The notes under the pieces: model-generated
The model's database searches: none
What the model was told of the DNA's origin: nothing
Seen by the model: only the letters and a program-made list of their open reading frames with translations
Program-made: the position numbers and the translations under genes
Shown here: piece after piece, positions 28,229-37,224 of the stretch
How the letters are laid out: each line of letters opens with the position of its first letter
Numbering within the stretch: the first letter of the stretch is position 1
DNA from: Acidobacteriota bacterium
GTDB taxonomy: Bacteria; Acidobacteriota; Terriglobia; Acidiferrales; UBA7541
Reading direction: 5' to 3'
Length of the DNA stretch: 64,000 nt
Assembly (NCBI GenBank): GCA_013289955.1
Contig: JABCYZ010000001.1
Span: 372,001 to 436,000 of the forward strand

Positions 28229-29959
28229 ATGTCTCTGAACGAAATCGCGCAAGCCCACCTTGTTCGCACCGTCCGCCTTCGCGGCATGGATTTACTCAAC
28301 AATCCGGCACTCAATAAAGGTACCGCTTTCTCCCGAGACGAGCGCGAAAGTTTCGGCCTCCAAGGTCTTCTTCCTCCCGTCATCGAGTCCCTCGACGATC
28401 AGTGTATTCGCGCCTATCAAGCTTTCTCTCTGAAGACCAGCGATCTCGAACGCCACATCTATCTCCGCCAGCTGCAAGACACCAACGAAGTCCTCTTCTA
28501 TCGCCTGCTCCTCGATCACATCGAGGAGATGCTGCCTGTCGTGTACACGCCCGTTGTCGCGCTAGGTTGCCAGGAATTCAGCCATATCTACCGCCGCCCG
28601 CGCGGCCTCTTCATATCCTATCCCCTTCGCTACTCGATTTCCGCGCTGCTGCGCAATCATCCCAATCCCGAAGTCGACGTCATTGTTGTCACGGACGGCG
28701 AGCGCGTTCTCGGTATCGGCGATCAGGGTGTCGGCGGCCTCGGCATTCCCATCGGCAAACTATCGCTTTACAGTCTCATCGGCGGCATTCATCCGGGGCG
28801 CACGCTGCCGATCGTTCTCGACGTCGGAACGAACAACGAAGAACTCCTCCGCGATCCGGAATATCTCGGCTGGCGCCACGCGCGCATCACTGGCGCCGAG
28901 TACGACAGCTTCATCGATTCCTTCGTGGCCGCCGTGAAAGAAGTTCTTCCTTCGACGCTCCTCCAGTGGGAGGATTTTTCCGGGGTCCACGCTCGCCCGA
29001 TCCTGAATCGCTATCGCGATCAGTTGCTCACCTTCAACGACGACATTCAAGGCACGGCCGCCGTGGCGCTTGGCGCGACGCTGGCCGCCGTTCGCGTCGC
29101 GGGCTCGTCGCTTCCGGAGCAAGAGTTCGTATTCCTCGGAGCCGGCGCGGCAAGCACCGGCGTCGCCGATTATCTTCGCGCCGCTCTAGTCACAGAAGGG
29201 CTTTCGGAACTGGAAGCGCGCTCCCGTTTCTGGATGGTGGATCGCGACGGCCTGCTCCATTCAAGCCGCACGGATTTGACGCCGGAACAGCGTGTTTACG
29301 CGCAGCCCTCGAGCCGCATCTCCCCGTGGTTCCGTCCGGGCGGCGAGACGCTCGGACTCGCCGACGTGATTCATCATGTCCGGGCAACCGCGCTCATCGG
29401 ACTCTCCACGGTGGCGTCGGCCTTCACCGAGCCCATCGTTCGGGAGATGTCTGCCAAGGTAGATCGCCCAATTATTTTTCCGTTGTCGAATCCCACCGAA
29501 CATTCTGAGGCCAGCCCGGCGGATTTGTATCGCTGGACGCACGGCCGCGCTCTGGTCGCCACGGGCTCGCCTTTTCCCCCGGTAGAGTATGGCGGCCGGA
29601 CCATCCCGGTTTCGCAGTGCAACAATGTCTACATTTTTCCTGCCGTCGGGCTTGCCGTCGTTGTCTTGCGACCCTCAGCGGCAACCGCCGGCCCTCAGCG
29701 CATCACGGACGCCATGATGATCGCGGCCGCGCGCGCACTCGCCGAACATTCGCCCGCTCTCGGAGATCCCTCCGCGCCGCTTCTCCCTGCCTTGAAGGAT
29801 CTTCGCAGTCTGGCTGTCGAAATCGCTTTTGCCGTGGCCCAGGAAGCTACGCGTTCCGGCATCGCCCCGGCGTTCGAGTCTTCCGCTTCGCTCCGCTCGA
29901 AAATCCTCGCCAGCCAGTGGTCACCAGCCTATCCAGCGTACATCCCTCCCTCCCCTTGA
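28229..29959 (+). CDS. maeA: NAD-dependent malic enzyme (oxaloacetate-decarboxylating)
   Basis: This 576-residue enzyme converts malate to pyruvate and CO2 with reduction of NAD. It has the large malic-enzyme form typical of SfcA/MaeA and not the short bacterial form. Visible landmarks are VVYTPVV with the active-site Tyr (about residue 110), GIPIGKLSLY with the catalytic Lys (about 180), the metal-binding stretches QWEDF and FNDDIQGTA, and the nucleotide-binding FLGAGAASTG. Length is close to the Escherichia coli enzyme. There is no Shine-Dalgarno sequence; an extended -10 lies 9 nt before the ATG. Downstream genes at 30103 run in the same direction after 143 bp but have no obvious metabolic link. 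Confidence 0.93.
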   Translation: MSLNEIAQAHLVRTVRLRGMDLLNNPALNKGTAFSRDERESFGLQGLLPPVIESLDDQCIRAYQAFSLKTSDLERHIYLRQLQDTNEVLFYRLLLDHIEEMLPVVYTPVVALGCQEFSHIYRRPRGLFISYPLRYSISALLRNHPNPEVDVIVVTDGERVLGIGDQGVGGLGIPIGKLSLYSLIGGIHPGRTLPIVLDVGTNNEELLRDPEYLGWRHARITGAEYDSFIDSFVAAVKEVLPSTLLQWEDFSGVHARPILNRYRDQLLTFNDDIQGTAAVALGATLAAVRVAGSSLPEQEFVFLGAGAASTGVADYLRAALVTEGLSELEARSRFWMVDRDGLLHSSRTDLTPEQRVYAQPSSRISPWFRPGGETLGLADVIHHVRATALIGLSTVASAFTEPIVREMSAKVDRPIIFPLSNPTEHSEASPADLYRWTHGRALVATGSPFPPVEYGGRTIPVSQCNNVYIFPAVGLAVVVLRPSAATAGPQRITDAMMIAAARALAEHSPALGDPSAPLLPALKDLRSLAVEIAFAVAQEATRSGIAPAFESSASLRSKILASQWSPAYPAYIPPSP

Positions 29960-30102
29960 CCGCGACGCTCGGAGCGCCATCGCGGCGACTTCGAGAAGTT
30001 TCGTTTCCTATTCTTGGTTGCCCTTTCCAACACAGTGTTTTCGCCTCTCTTCCTTTGGACGCAACCTCCGCTGGTATCCTTTTTATTGAGCAGAGAACAA
30101 TC

Positions 30103-31683
30103 GTGCAATACAACCTTGCCCATCCTTTTTATGAAAGCTCTCTTGCTCATCCGGGCGGCCTTGCGCTTTCCGTAGGCGACGCGCAATTCACATATTCCGC
30201 TTTGCGCGAGCAAGTCCAGCCCATCGCACGCTGGCTGTTGCATCATTCGGCTTCGAGCGCTCCGCGCGTCGGCATTCTCGCTTCGCGGACCCCGGAGACC
30301 TATCTCGGCATCCTCGGCACCTGCTGGGCCGGCGGCACGTACATCCCGCTAAGTCCGAAATATCCTGAAGAGCGGCTCCTGCAACACTTCGAACGCATTG
30401 CGCTTGACGCGCTGATCGTGGATTCGAACGGCATGGCTCTTCTGACCGACCGCGTACTCAGCCGAGGTCCGCGAAATATCCTCACTCCCGGAAGTCCGGC
30501 TTCCTCGGAGCGCCAGCTTGAGGACGGCACAAAAGCAGTCCTTTCAGGCCGCGACGCCCTCCCGGCTTTTGATTCTTCTGATAACCCCGTCGAAGTTTCT
30601 CCCGACCACACGGCCTACATCATTTTCACCTCTGGAACTACCGGCATCCCCAAGGGCGTCATGATTCCCGCCAGCGCCGTGAATCACTTTGTCGAGGCTA
30701 TGCAATCACAATATTCCATTCAGCCAACGGACCGTATGGCGGGCCTCACGGAAATTACCTTCGATATTTCCGTCTTCGATCTTTTCGTGACGTGGAAATA
30801 CGGCGCCGCGCTTCTTGTCGTCCCCGCGACGCAGATGATGGCTCCGTCTTCTTTCATCCAGCGTTACCGGCCCTCGATTGTCTTCACCGTTCCTTCCATC
30901 GCCGCCGCCATGCAGCGCATGAAATTGCTCGCACCGAATTCGATGACCAGCCTGCGCTATTCTTTTTTCGCTGGAGAGCCGCTGCCCGTGGCGTCCGCCT
31001 CCATGTGGAAGGCCGCTGCACCCAACAGCATTGTCGACAATCTTTTCGGTCCCACCGAAGCGACAGTCGTCTGCATCGGGCAACGCTTCTATGGCCCAGA
31101 AAACGCCACCCCCACGCGCGGCGTCGTCCCCATCGGTACTCCCTTCCCCGGAATGGAGGCAGCGATTGTCGACGGCTCGCGAGAGTTCGTCGCCGACAAC
31201 CAGAATGGCGAACTTCTGCTCTCGGGGCCGCAGCTAAGCTCAGGATATTTCGGCGACGCGGAACTCAGCAGCAAGTGCTTTCCCACGCTCGCCGGGCGGC
31301 GCTGGTATCGCACGGGCGACTTGGCCTATCGCGACACCTCCGGCATTTTCCATCACCTCGGCCGAATCGACAACCAGGTGAAAGTGCTGGGTCTACGCGT
31401 CGAACTGGAAGAAATCGAAGCCCACTTGCGTGAAATCTACGAAACGGACTCTGTGGCGGCCATTGCGTGGCCCGTCGAGCACGGCTCCGCCAGCGGCATT
31501 GTAGCTTTCGTCTGCGGGCGAACGGGAGCGGACGATCCTGCCCTGAAAACGCTGATCAAAAAGCGGCTGCCGAGCTACATGGTGCCGTCCACCGTGCATC
31601 ACCTCGAATCGATTCCGCTGAACGCCAACGGCAAAGTGAACCGCAAAGAACTTGCCGAGCTTCTCTCCCTGGGGAAGCTGTGA
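30103..31683 (+). CDS. DltA-like adenylation enzyme (amino acid-carrier protein ligase)
   Basis: This 526-residue AMP-forming enzyme activates an amino or other carboxylic acid and loads it on a carrier protein. Core motifs are complete: A3 FTSGTTGIPKGV (about 175-187), A5 FGPTEA (about 314), A7 YRTGD (about 401), A8 GRIDNQVKVLGLRVELEEIE, and A10 NGKVNRKEL with the catalytic Lys near 510. I set the start at GTG 30103 because homology begins at QYNLAHPFYESSLAHPGGLA; the frame is open upstream but overlaps the malic enzyme in a different frame and is not protein-like. Its stop overlaps the MBOAT start and a carrier protein gene follows, as in dlt operons. The activated substrate may be D-alanine but is not proven. 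Confidence 0.87.
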   Translation: MQYNLAHPFYESSLAHPGGLALSVGDAQFTYSALREQVQPIARWLLHHSASSAPRVGILASRTPETYLGILGTCWAGGTYIPLSPKYPEERLLQHFERIALDALIVDSNGMALLTDRVLSRGPRNILTPGSPASSERQLEDGTKAVLSGRDALPAFDSSDNPVEVSPDHTAYIIFTSGTTGIPKGVMIPASAVNHFVEAMQSQYSIQPTDRMAGLTEITFDISVFDLFVTWKYGAALLVVPATQMMAPSSFIQRYRPSIVFTVPSIAAAMQRMKLLAPNSMTSLRYSFFAGEPLPVASASMWKAAAPNSIVDNLFGPTEATVVCIGQRFYGPENATPTRGVVPIGTPFPGMEAAIVDGSREFVADNQNGELLLSGPQLSSGYFGDAELSSKCFPTLAGRRWYRTGDLAYRDTSGIFHHLGRIDNQVKVLGLRVELEEIEAHLREIYETDSVAAIAWPVEHGSASGIVAFVCGRTGADDPALKTLIKKRLPSYMVPSTVHHLESIPLNANGKVNRKELAELLSLGKL

Positions 31684-33110
31684 GTGGCGCGATGGAAGCC
31701 TCGGCGGCAATTCCATCCGTGGCGTGGCCGCAAAGGCTTGCGAATTTCCGGATCATTCCGCCAGTCGAAACCTATCCCGTCGTCACGAAATTCGCGAAGA
31801 CAGCTATCGGAAAACTGTTCCTCTTGGCGCTCTTCGCTCTCGGACTGCGATTGGCCATGCAAGATTGGCTCCCGCTTAGCGTCGGCCTGGCCGCAATCAC
31901 GTTTGTTCCCGTCCGGCGCAGAATCCTCCTCACCATCCTCACTCTTCTTTTTACCTTTGCTGTTCCGTGGGCAAAGTGGCCGCATCCTCTGTACACTTCC
32001 GCGTTGATCGTTTTTGTCATTGGCACCGGAGCGATGCTCTTTTGGCTCGCCGTTGCGTTGCCGCGCTCTTTCCTCGGGCGCCATCCCGTCTTCCTTCTTC
32101 TCAGTGGCTATTCGGCGCTCATCATTTTCGCGGCTTATTTTCCAAACGACACCCACTGGTATTTGACGGTCTGGGAGTTCACCGCGACCTTCGGCGCCTA
32201 TCTTTGGTTCATCGGCTACTCTTTGCTGGATTGCCGCGCGCCGGGCCGCGATGATTTCGCTTTTCAACTCGGCACCTACCGCCCTTTCTGGGGCTCGCCA
32301 ACCACGCCGTTTGTGAAAGGCTCGGGCTATTTGCGCCGCATCGAAGCCAAGGACGCGGACCAGCTTGCCGTCACGCAATTGAAGGGGCTGAAACTGCTTG
32401 CCTGGTCGCTGTTGATCAGTCTCTTCACGAAGTATTTTTCGCAATACGTCCACGGCTCCGTGGGGATCCCGACCTTTGCCGATGCGTTCTTCCACAGTGT
32501 GAACCGGGCTCCGTTTCCCTGGTACACCTGCTGGGCCAGCCTCGTCACCGGTTTCCTCGACGATATGCTCGCGATCTCCATCATCGGCCATCGCATCGTG
32601 GCCTGCTGCCGCATGGCGGGGTTCAACGCGCTGCGCAACACCTACCGCCCGCTTTCCTCGCGAACGATCGCCGAATTCTGGAACCGCTACTACTTTTATT
32701 TCAAAGAGCTGATGGTGGATTTCTTTTTTTTCCCCGTTTTTCTGAATTATTTCAAGACCCGCAAGAAGCTCCGCATCGCCGTGGCCACGTTTGCCGCCGC
32801 CGGATTTGGAAATGCTTTTTACCACTATGTTTTTTATTTGAACTACATCTCCCAGCTGGGCTTGTGGCGCTCGCTCGCGGCCTATCACGTCTACATCTTC
32901 TATTGCACCGTGCTGGCCACGGCCATCTGCATTTCACAGCTGCGCAAACGGGGCCCCGCTCCATCGGGATATTTCCGCGGCCACCTTGTCCCAACGTTTT
33001 GTGTCGCTCTTTTTTATTGCCTGCTCCACGTTTTCGACTACACGGAGCGGACCTATCCGATTTCGGAACACTTTCGATTTCTCGCGCACCTTTTTAATCT
33101 GACGATCTGA
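31680..33110 (+). CDS. DltB-like MBOAT-family membrane acyltransferase
   Basis: This is a 476-residue multi-pass membrane protein, with roughly ten hydrophobic segments, of the membrane-bound O-acyltransferase type. It should move the acyl group from the carrier protein across or onto an envelope acceptor. A candidate catalytic His lies at about residue 382 in NAFYHYVFY, and EFWNRYYFYFKEL at about 332-344 replaces the usual FW-RWH motif of DltB, a notable divergence. I chose GTG 31680, which overlaps the preceding stop as GTGA and has GGGGA 4 nt upstream; the ATG at 31692 is an alternative. The carrier protein gene follows 9 bp later. The function is inferred from family plus context. Confidence 0.82.
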   Translation: MSGAMEASAAIPSVAWPQRLANFRIIPPVETYPVVTKFAKTAIGKLFLLALFALGLRLAMQDWLPLSVGLAAITFVPVRRRILLTILTLLFTFAVPWAKWPHPLYTSALIVFVIGTGAMLFWLAVALPRSFLGRHPVFLLLSGYSALIIFAAYFPNDTHWYLTVWEFTATFGAYLWFIGYSLLDCRAPGRDDFAFQLGTYRPFWGSPTTPFVKGSGYLRRIEAKDADQLAVTQLKGLKLLAWSLLISLFTKYFSQYVHGSVGIPTFADAFFHSVNRAPFPWYTCWASLVTGFLDDMLAISIIGHRIVACCRMAGFNALRNTYRPLSSRTIAEFWNRYYFYFKELMVDFFFFPVFLNYFKTRKKLRIAVATFAAAGFGNAFYHYVFYLNYISQLGLWRSLAAYHVYIFYCTVLATAICISQLRKRGPAPSGYFRGHLVPTFCVALFYCLLHVFDYTERTYPISEHFRFLAHLFNLTI

Positions 33111-33119
33111 GGAAAACAC

Positions 33120-33365
33120 ATGGACCACCGGGAAGAGATTCGCAGTTTCCTGAAAACATTGCTCCTGGACAAGGGCGACAAGCAGCCCTTCTCGGATGAT
33201 GCCTCGCTGCTTCTCAGCGGACGGCTGGCATCCGTGGACGCGGTCGAGATCGTAGTTTTTCTCGAGGAAAAATTCAGCGTGAACTTTGCCGAACTCGGCT
33301 TTGACCAGGTCCTGATCGACAGCGTCGACGCCATCGACGCGCTCATCCCCGCGGTAAACAAATAG
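33120..33365 (+). CDS. Acyl carrier protein (DltC-like)
   Basis: This 81-residue protein is a four-helix carrier. The phosphopantetheine site is Ser38 in GRLASVDAVEIVVFLEEKF, where the more usual Asp-Ser-Leu is Ala-Ser-Val. It is acidic and ends without extra domains. AGGAAA lies just before the ATG. It lies 9 bp after the MBOAT gene and completes a ligase, acyltransferase and carrier set. Fatty-acid ACP is unlikely given this context and the GRLAS motif, which is typical of DltC-like and other specialised carriers. No phosphopantetheinyl transferase is encoded nearby, so a housekeeping one would have to act. Confidence 0.88.
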   Translation: MDHREEIRSFLKTLLLDKGDKQPFSDDASLLLSGRLASVDAVEIVVFLEEKFSVNFAELGFDQVLIDSVDAIDALIPAVNK

Positions 33366-33366
33366 T

Positions 33367-33426
33367 CCGCCAATCGATTCCGTGCCGGACCGGCATTCCG
33401 CGAAGCTCCAGGGAGGCCATTGGCGG
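33367..33426. terminator. Bidirectional stem in a convergent gap
   Basis: Between the carrier protein stop (33365) and the stop of the minus-strand gene (33435) an 8-bp inverted repeat CCGCCAAT (33367-33374) and ATTGGCGG (33419-33426) encloses a smaller palindrome, TGCCGG-A-CCGGCA (33383-33395). No T-run follows on either strand, so it is a candidate shared transcription barrier and not a classical terminator. Confidence 0.3.
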
Positions 33427-33434
33427 CGGGGAGC

Positions 33435-34271
33435 CTAATTGCGCGTGAACGTCAGTGTAACGCGCTCGGTTTCGTCGACGATTTTGTAGTCTGGCGGTGG
33501 TTGGAACAAAGTCAGCGACGGTTGTGAGAGTTCGATGTTGGTAAGACGGCTGGTACCCTCGCCGTTGCGAGGATCGCTGTCCTTGGTAAGAATGGCGACC
33601 CTGAGATCGGAGGAGACCCAGCTCTCGCGCACGACGGTGATGGGGCGGTCATTGCCTTCAAGTCCTGCGGGGATAATTTCGGTTGTTCTCGTGCCGTCGG
33701 CGGGTAGGCCTTCGATGGTTTCTGAACCGAGCGGCTCCGTCGTCCTCTTTGGCCCTGACGGCTCCTGTACGGTCACCGCGCTCTTCAGCTCCGTGATGTT
33801 GGTTCTTACGGCCGGCGCCGGAGGAGCTCCGGGCTGTCTCACCTGTAGTGCGTACCTGTGTGCAATGTGATTTTGTGTTTCGAGGATATACGCGTAACCC
33901 GCCACGGGATCGCGAATTTCAATGAGCAGCCTGTCCGGGTTCTCGGCAGCGCCCTGGCAGATGGCGCGCTCCGTCCTCAGTCTGCCCTGCGAATCGCGGT
34001 AGATTCTTTCCGGAGGCGGGGTGCGGGTGATGTGGGTCCCATCGGCCAACGTTTGGACAAACGTGTATTCGCGCATGGCAGAATACGGCGCGGTCGTCCC
34101 GCTGACCGCCGTGCCGCGGATCGGGCCGACCGTTGTTTGACAGGCTATTTGCTGCGCGGGCGGAGGCACAGCCGGCTGTTGCGCAACGGCGGAAGTCGTT
34201 TGGGCGAAGTCCACGGAAGCGAAGAAGCAAAGCGAACTGAAAACCAGGGTGACCCGTATCACAGGTTTCAT
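33435..34271 (-). CDS. Secreted protein of unknown function
   Basis: I do not recognise this 278-residue protein. It has a signal peptide (MKPVIRVTLVFSSLCFFASV, cleavage near DFAQ) followed by a Gln/Pro/Ala-rich linker. The mature part is a mostly beta-type sequence with REYTFVQTLADGTHITR, then ERIYRDSQGRLRTER and a recurring DP-G-Y pattern (IRDPVAGYAYILE). Similar secreted acidobacterial proteins with a 'DG..I.R....R..RD..GR.R.E' pattern are common and uncharacterised. The start at 34271 has GGGGGA upstream and gives a clean signal peptide; the frame extends to 34460 but that part is not protein-like. It is divergent from the HAMP sensor gene. Confidence 0.75.
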   Translation of the reverse strand: MKPVIRVTLVFSSLCFFASVDFAQTTSAVAQQPAVPPPAQQIACQTTVGPIRGTAVSGTTAPYSAMREYTFVQTLADGTHITRTPPPERIYRDSQGRLRTERAICQGAAENPDRLLIEIRDPVAGYAYILETQNHIAHRYALQVRQPGAPPAPAVRTNITELKSAVTVQEPSGPKRTTEPLGSETIEGLPADGTRTTEIIPAGLEGNDRPITVVRESWVSSDLRVAILTKDSDPRNGEGTSRLTNIELSQPSLTLFQPPPDYKIVDETERVTLTFTRN

Positions 34272-34316
34272 TTGGTTCCCCCATCGCCGAATCGACACCC
34301 GGCGATATGTAATTAA

Positions 34317-34345
34317 ATGGTACTGCTCTTCTTGATGCTGGACAA
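34317..34345 (-). promoter_or_regulatory. Sigma70-like promoter for the secreted unknown protein
   Basis: On the minus strand TTGTCC (34345-34340), a 17-bp spacer and TACCAT (34322-34317) each match four of six consensus bases. The start site would be near 34310, leaving a leader of about 39 nt that carries the GGGGGA ribosome binding site. Confidence 0.35.
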
Positions 34346-34501
34346 CGGTCGAGAGTTGGCCGCGGAGTTGTCCAAAACGGAACACCCGGGCGGAGCGCGG
34401 AATTAACGGGAGTATAAAAGGACACGCCGAGTACGGGCTGCTGGCATACAATCGGGCCATCAGAGAACAGACTCTGTGGCCTCTTTGACGGGAGCCGGCT
34501 T

Positions 34502-35467
34502 ATGAGACTCGGAATCCGAAAGAACTTCAAAATTCTTGCGCCGGGAAACTTTCTGCGGAAGAGAGTGGCTTACAGTCTGGTGATTGCACGGTTGATTTTG
34601 GTGCCCGTGATTTTCCTGGCGGTCTATTACCTCTTCGAGATGGGATGGATCGTGGATCGCATCGTGAACGTCGACGCCCCGGCGGCGACGCTGGCGCAAC
34701 AAGCCTCGATTGAAATGCTGGAAGCGCGCCGCGCGGAAAGAAACTATCTTTTGCTTCATGATGCGAGTTATCTCGATGTGAACCGCGAATCACGCGATCG
34801 AATCAAACAGATTGTGAGCCAGATCCAGGATCTCGAGCCGCAAGATATGGGCGAAACGCAGAAGGTTCTCGAGGCGCTCGGCACCTACGAACAACGGTTC
34901 GGCGCGGCGGTTGCCGCGATGGGGCAGCCGGGGCAGGGAGATGCGGACCGCATCCAGGCCGTGGTGCGCGCTTACGAAAAAGACTTGAACGATCTCCTGC
35001 GAGGCGCAAAGCTGAAAAGACGCGAGCAGTTGATTGAAGAGCTGCGGACCCGCGTCGGGTCATTCGATACGCAGATCTCGGAGACCGTTCAAGCAGGCAA
35101 TCCCGCACTTGCGCCCGTCACGGCGGATTTGCAAACGTCGAGCCAGGAAGTGCTCGTGTTGCTCTCTCTGCTTGAGACAGAGAACTGGAAGCGCGTCGAA
35201 AGCGATCACAAGGAAGCGCGGCGGTTAATGCACTCGGCCGAATGGGCGCTAAGCATCGTGTCCGCGATTACGCTGTTGTTCAGCGTGTGGGTGAGTTTTA
35301 TCCTTCCGCGGCAGGTGGTGAAACCGCTGATCAGTTTGCGGGAGGCGGTGGATCATGCAGCCCAGGGGGACGGCGCGATTGAGCTGGAGATTGAGGGGCG
35401 CGGAGAAGTGGCGGAGCTGGCGCGCAGTGTGCGCAACCTGATTGTAAAGCTGCGGCAGCATGTGTGA
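34502..35467 (+). CDS. Orphan membrane sensor with HAMP domain and no output domain
   Basis: This 321-residue protein has a membrane helix at about 24-45, a roughly 200-residue helical periplasmic domain (45-245) resembling four-helix-bundle or CHASE3-type sensors, a second helix at about 247-268 and a HAMP domain at 269-321. It stops at the end of HAMP (NLIVKLRQHV) with no kinase, methyl-accepting, cyclase or phosphatase domain. The next gene is convergent, so no output domain has been split off downstream. It may act by pairing with another HAMP-containing protein, or be a truncated gene. The motif ARRAERNYLLLHDASYLD in the sensor part is typical of CHASE3-like bundles. Confidence 0.78.
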   Translation: MRLGIRKNFKILAPGNFLRKRVAYSLVIARLILVPVIFLAVYYLFEMGWIVDRIVNVDAPAATLAQQASIEMLEARRAERNYLLLHDASYLDVNRESRDRIKQIVSQIQDLEPQDMGETQKVLEALGTYEQRFGAAVAAMGQPGQGDADRIQAVVRAYEKDLNDLLRGAKLKRREQLIEELRTRVGSFDTQISETVQAGNPALAPVTADLQTSSQEVLVLLSLLETENWKRVESDHKEARRLMHSAEWALSIVSAITLLFSVWVSFILPRQVVKPLISLREAVDHAAQGDGAIELEIEGRGEVAELARSVRNLIVKLRQHV

Positions 35468-35502
35468 GTCGTCTTCTTCCCGGAACACGGTCAGCGCGAT
35501 GT

Positions 35503-36915
35503 CTATTTGGCGAGCGCCGAGAGACGCTTGACCAGTTCATAGAGGAACTCCTGGCCCTCATAGAAGGCCCGCACGCCCATCCGCTCGTCGCGCCCGTGAA
35601 AACGGATGTCGTCGCGGTCCATGAAGAATCCCTGAATCCCGTAACAGGGAATGCCTTGCGCCCGGAGATAGCGCCCGTCTGTTGCTCCCATCACCATGAT
35701 GGGAACCGTCGGAACGCTGGGCCACATTTCGGTGGTGATATCGCTCACCGCTTTGAGGAGATCGGGGCGCAGGGGAGAAGCGCCCGCCTTGCTGAAGTCG
35801 CTCAACAGTTTGACGCTGACTTGGTCGTCCGCAACCACTTTTCTCAAGGCGGCTTCGACATATTCTGGCGAATCCTCCGGCAGCACACGGCAATTCACAG
35901 TCGCGTCTGCCAGCTGCGGCAGCGCGTTGATAGCGTGCCCGCCCTCGAGCATGGTAGCGACGCAAGTCGTGCGCAGCGTGGAATTCCAGGCAGGAGAGGC
36001 GGCAGCCACCTTCTCCATCGCCTCTTCTGAACCGGAGGCAACCTTTCCGAGATCATCCTTGATAGGCCCGGTTTCGATTTTTGCCATCTGCTCGAAGTAA
36101 GCCGCGGTGACCTCATTCGTTTTCAGCGGAAACCCGAAATCGCTGAGACGCGACAAGGCTCCCGCGAGGTGGTAGATGGCGTTGTCGTGCACCGGCATCG
36201 AGCTGTGGCCGCCCTTGTTACGCACTTCGAACCGGAAATTCAACACGTATTTCTCGCTGACCTGCAAATCATTCGAGATTTTCTTTCCTTTGGATTCTTC
36301 GCCCCAGCCGCCTTCATTCAGAGCAAATTCCGCCTCAATCAGGTCGCGGTGATTTTTCAGAAGCCAGTCCACTCCATTGTACGGACCGCCGCCTTCTTCG
36401 TCGGCGGTCAGAGCGACGATGATGTCGCGGTCAGGCCTGAAGCCTTCCTTTTTGTACTGAATGAGGTTGGCGATCCAAACAGCCGCCTGTGCCTTGTCGT
36501 CTCCGGTCCCGCGGCCGTAATAAAAACCATCCTTCTCGATGAATTGAAAAGGATCCGTGCTCCAGTCTTCGCGCTTGGCTTCCACCACATCGATGTGCGC
36601 GAGGAGGAGGATCGGCTTGCGCGCGCCCGTGCCGTGATAGCGCACGACGAGGTTGCCTTTTTTAGGAATGGCGCCGCCGGTGAAAATGTCCGCGTCGGAA
36701 AATCCCGCGGTTTTCAAGCGCGCCACGGCTATGTCGACAACAGGGGTTGTGGCGCCAGTCGTGAAGCCGGACGGGACTTCGATGAACTGCTTGTAGATAT
36801 CATGCGCCAGCTGCTTTTCGGCCTCCGGTCGAGTGGTTTGGGCATTCGCCGGGGCAGCCGACAGAAACACCAGTGCCAGCAGCTTGGAAGCGAACCAGAA
36901 TTTCTTGTTTTGCAT
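35503..36915 (-). CDS. Secreted M20-family metallopeptidase
   Basis: This 470-residue zinc-dependent peptidase or deacylase of the M20/M25/M40 family carries a signal peptide (MQNKKFWFASKLLALVFLSA, cleavage near ANAQ), so it acts in the periplasm or outside. Metal and catalytic landmarks are LLAHIDVVEAKREDW with the His-x-Asp pair, YGRGTGDDKA, TADEEGGGPYNG with the catalytic Glu pair, and GHSSMP in the dimerisation domain. The start at 36915 is chosen for the signal peptide, although a run of C precedes it and there is no ribosome binding site. A weak -10 (TGCAAAAAT) ends 6 nt before the ATG, which would fit leaderless expression. It is convergent with the HAMP sensor gene. Confidence 0.9.
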   Translation of the reverse strand: MQNKKFWFASKLLALVFLSAAPANAQTTRPEAEKQLAHDIYKQFIEVPSGFTTGATTPVVDIAVARLKTAGFSDADIFTGGAIPKKGNLVVRYHGTGARKPILLLAHIDVVEAKREDWSTDPFQFIEKDGFYYGRGTGDDKAQAAVWIANLIQYKKEGFRPDRDIIVALTADEEGGGPYNGVDWLLKNHRDLIEAEFALNEGGWGEESKGKKISNDLQVSEKYVLNFRFEVRNKGGHSSMPVHDNAIYHLAGALSRLSDFGFPLKTNEVTAAYFEQMAKIETGPIKDDLGKVASGSEEAMEKVAAASPAWNSTLRTTCVATMLEGGHAINALPQLADATVNCRVLPEDSPEYVEAALRKVVADDQVSVKLLSDFSKAGASPLRPDLLKAVSDITTEMWPSVPTVPIMVMGATDGRYLRAQGIPCYGIQGFFMDRDDIRFHGRDERMGVRAFYEGQEFLYELVKRLSALAK

Positions 36916-37224
36916 GGGGGGATTTTTGCACGGCGGCGGGATTCTGGCAACTTGCCCAGATCCTGTTGCGGCTCCCGGGTTCCGTGAAACCATAGAAGAA
37001 ATCGAAGGCAATGGAAAAAAGATGCAAGCTCGGAAGCAAAAATCGTTCTAAGGATGTCCCTGCAAGCAACCCGGCGCCCAGAATGCTAGTTCTAACGAGG
37101 TAACAAACAGGAGTAAGCGCGCCGCTCGCCGAGAACGGCGGCCAGTACTTCTGGACGGTCCTCCATTCCCCGGGTTGAAAAGTGCCACCGCCGAGGCAAT
37201 TTCACGACGCTAGAGGTGTCGAAA
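36916..37224. other. Divergent intergenic region, 309 bp
   Basis: This gap separates the minus-strand M20 gene from the plus-strand secreted pair. I see no gene in it. On the plus side TTGAAA near 37172 is a fair -35, but no good -10 follows at the right distance. AGGTG 5-6 nt before the ATG at 37225 is the ribosome binding site of the next gene. Confidence 0.4.

Noticed and set aside
29617..30102. Upstream extension of the adenylation enzyme
   Set aside because: It overlaps the malic enzyme in another frame and has an Arg/Ser-rich, non-homologous sequence; the protein begins sensibly at GTG 30103.
31599..32888. 429-residue frame opposite the MBOAT gene
   Set aside because: Highly charged low-complexity product, antisense to a clear membrane protein.
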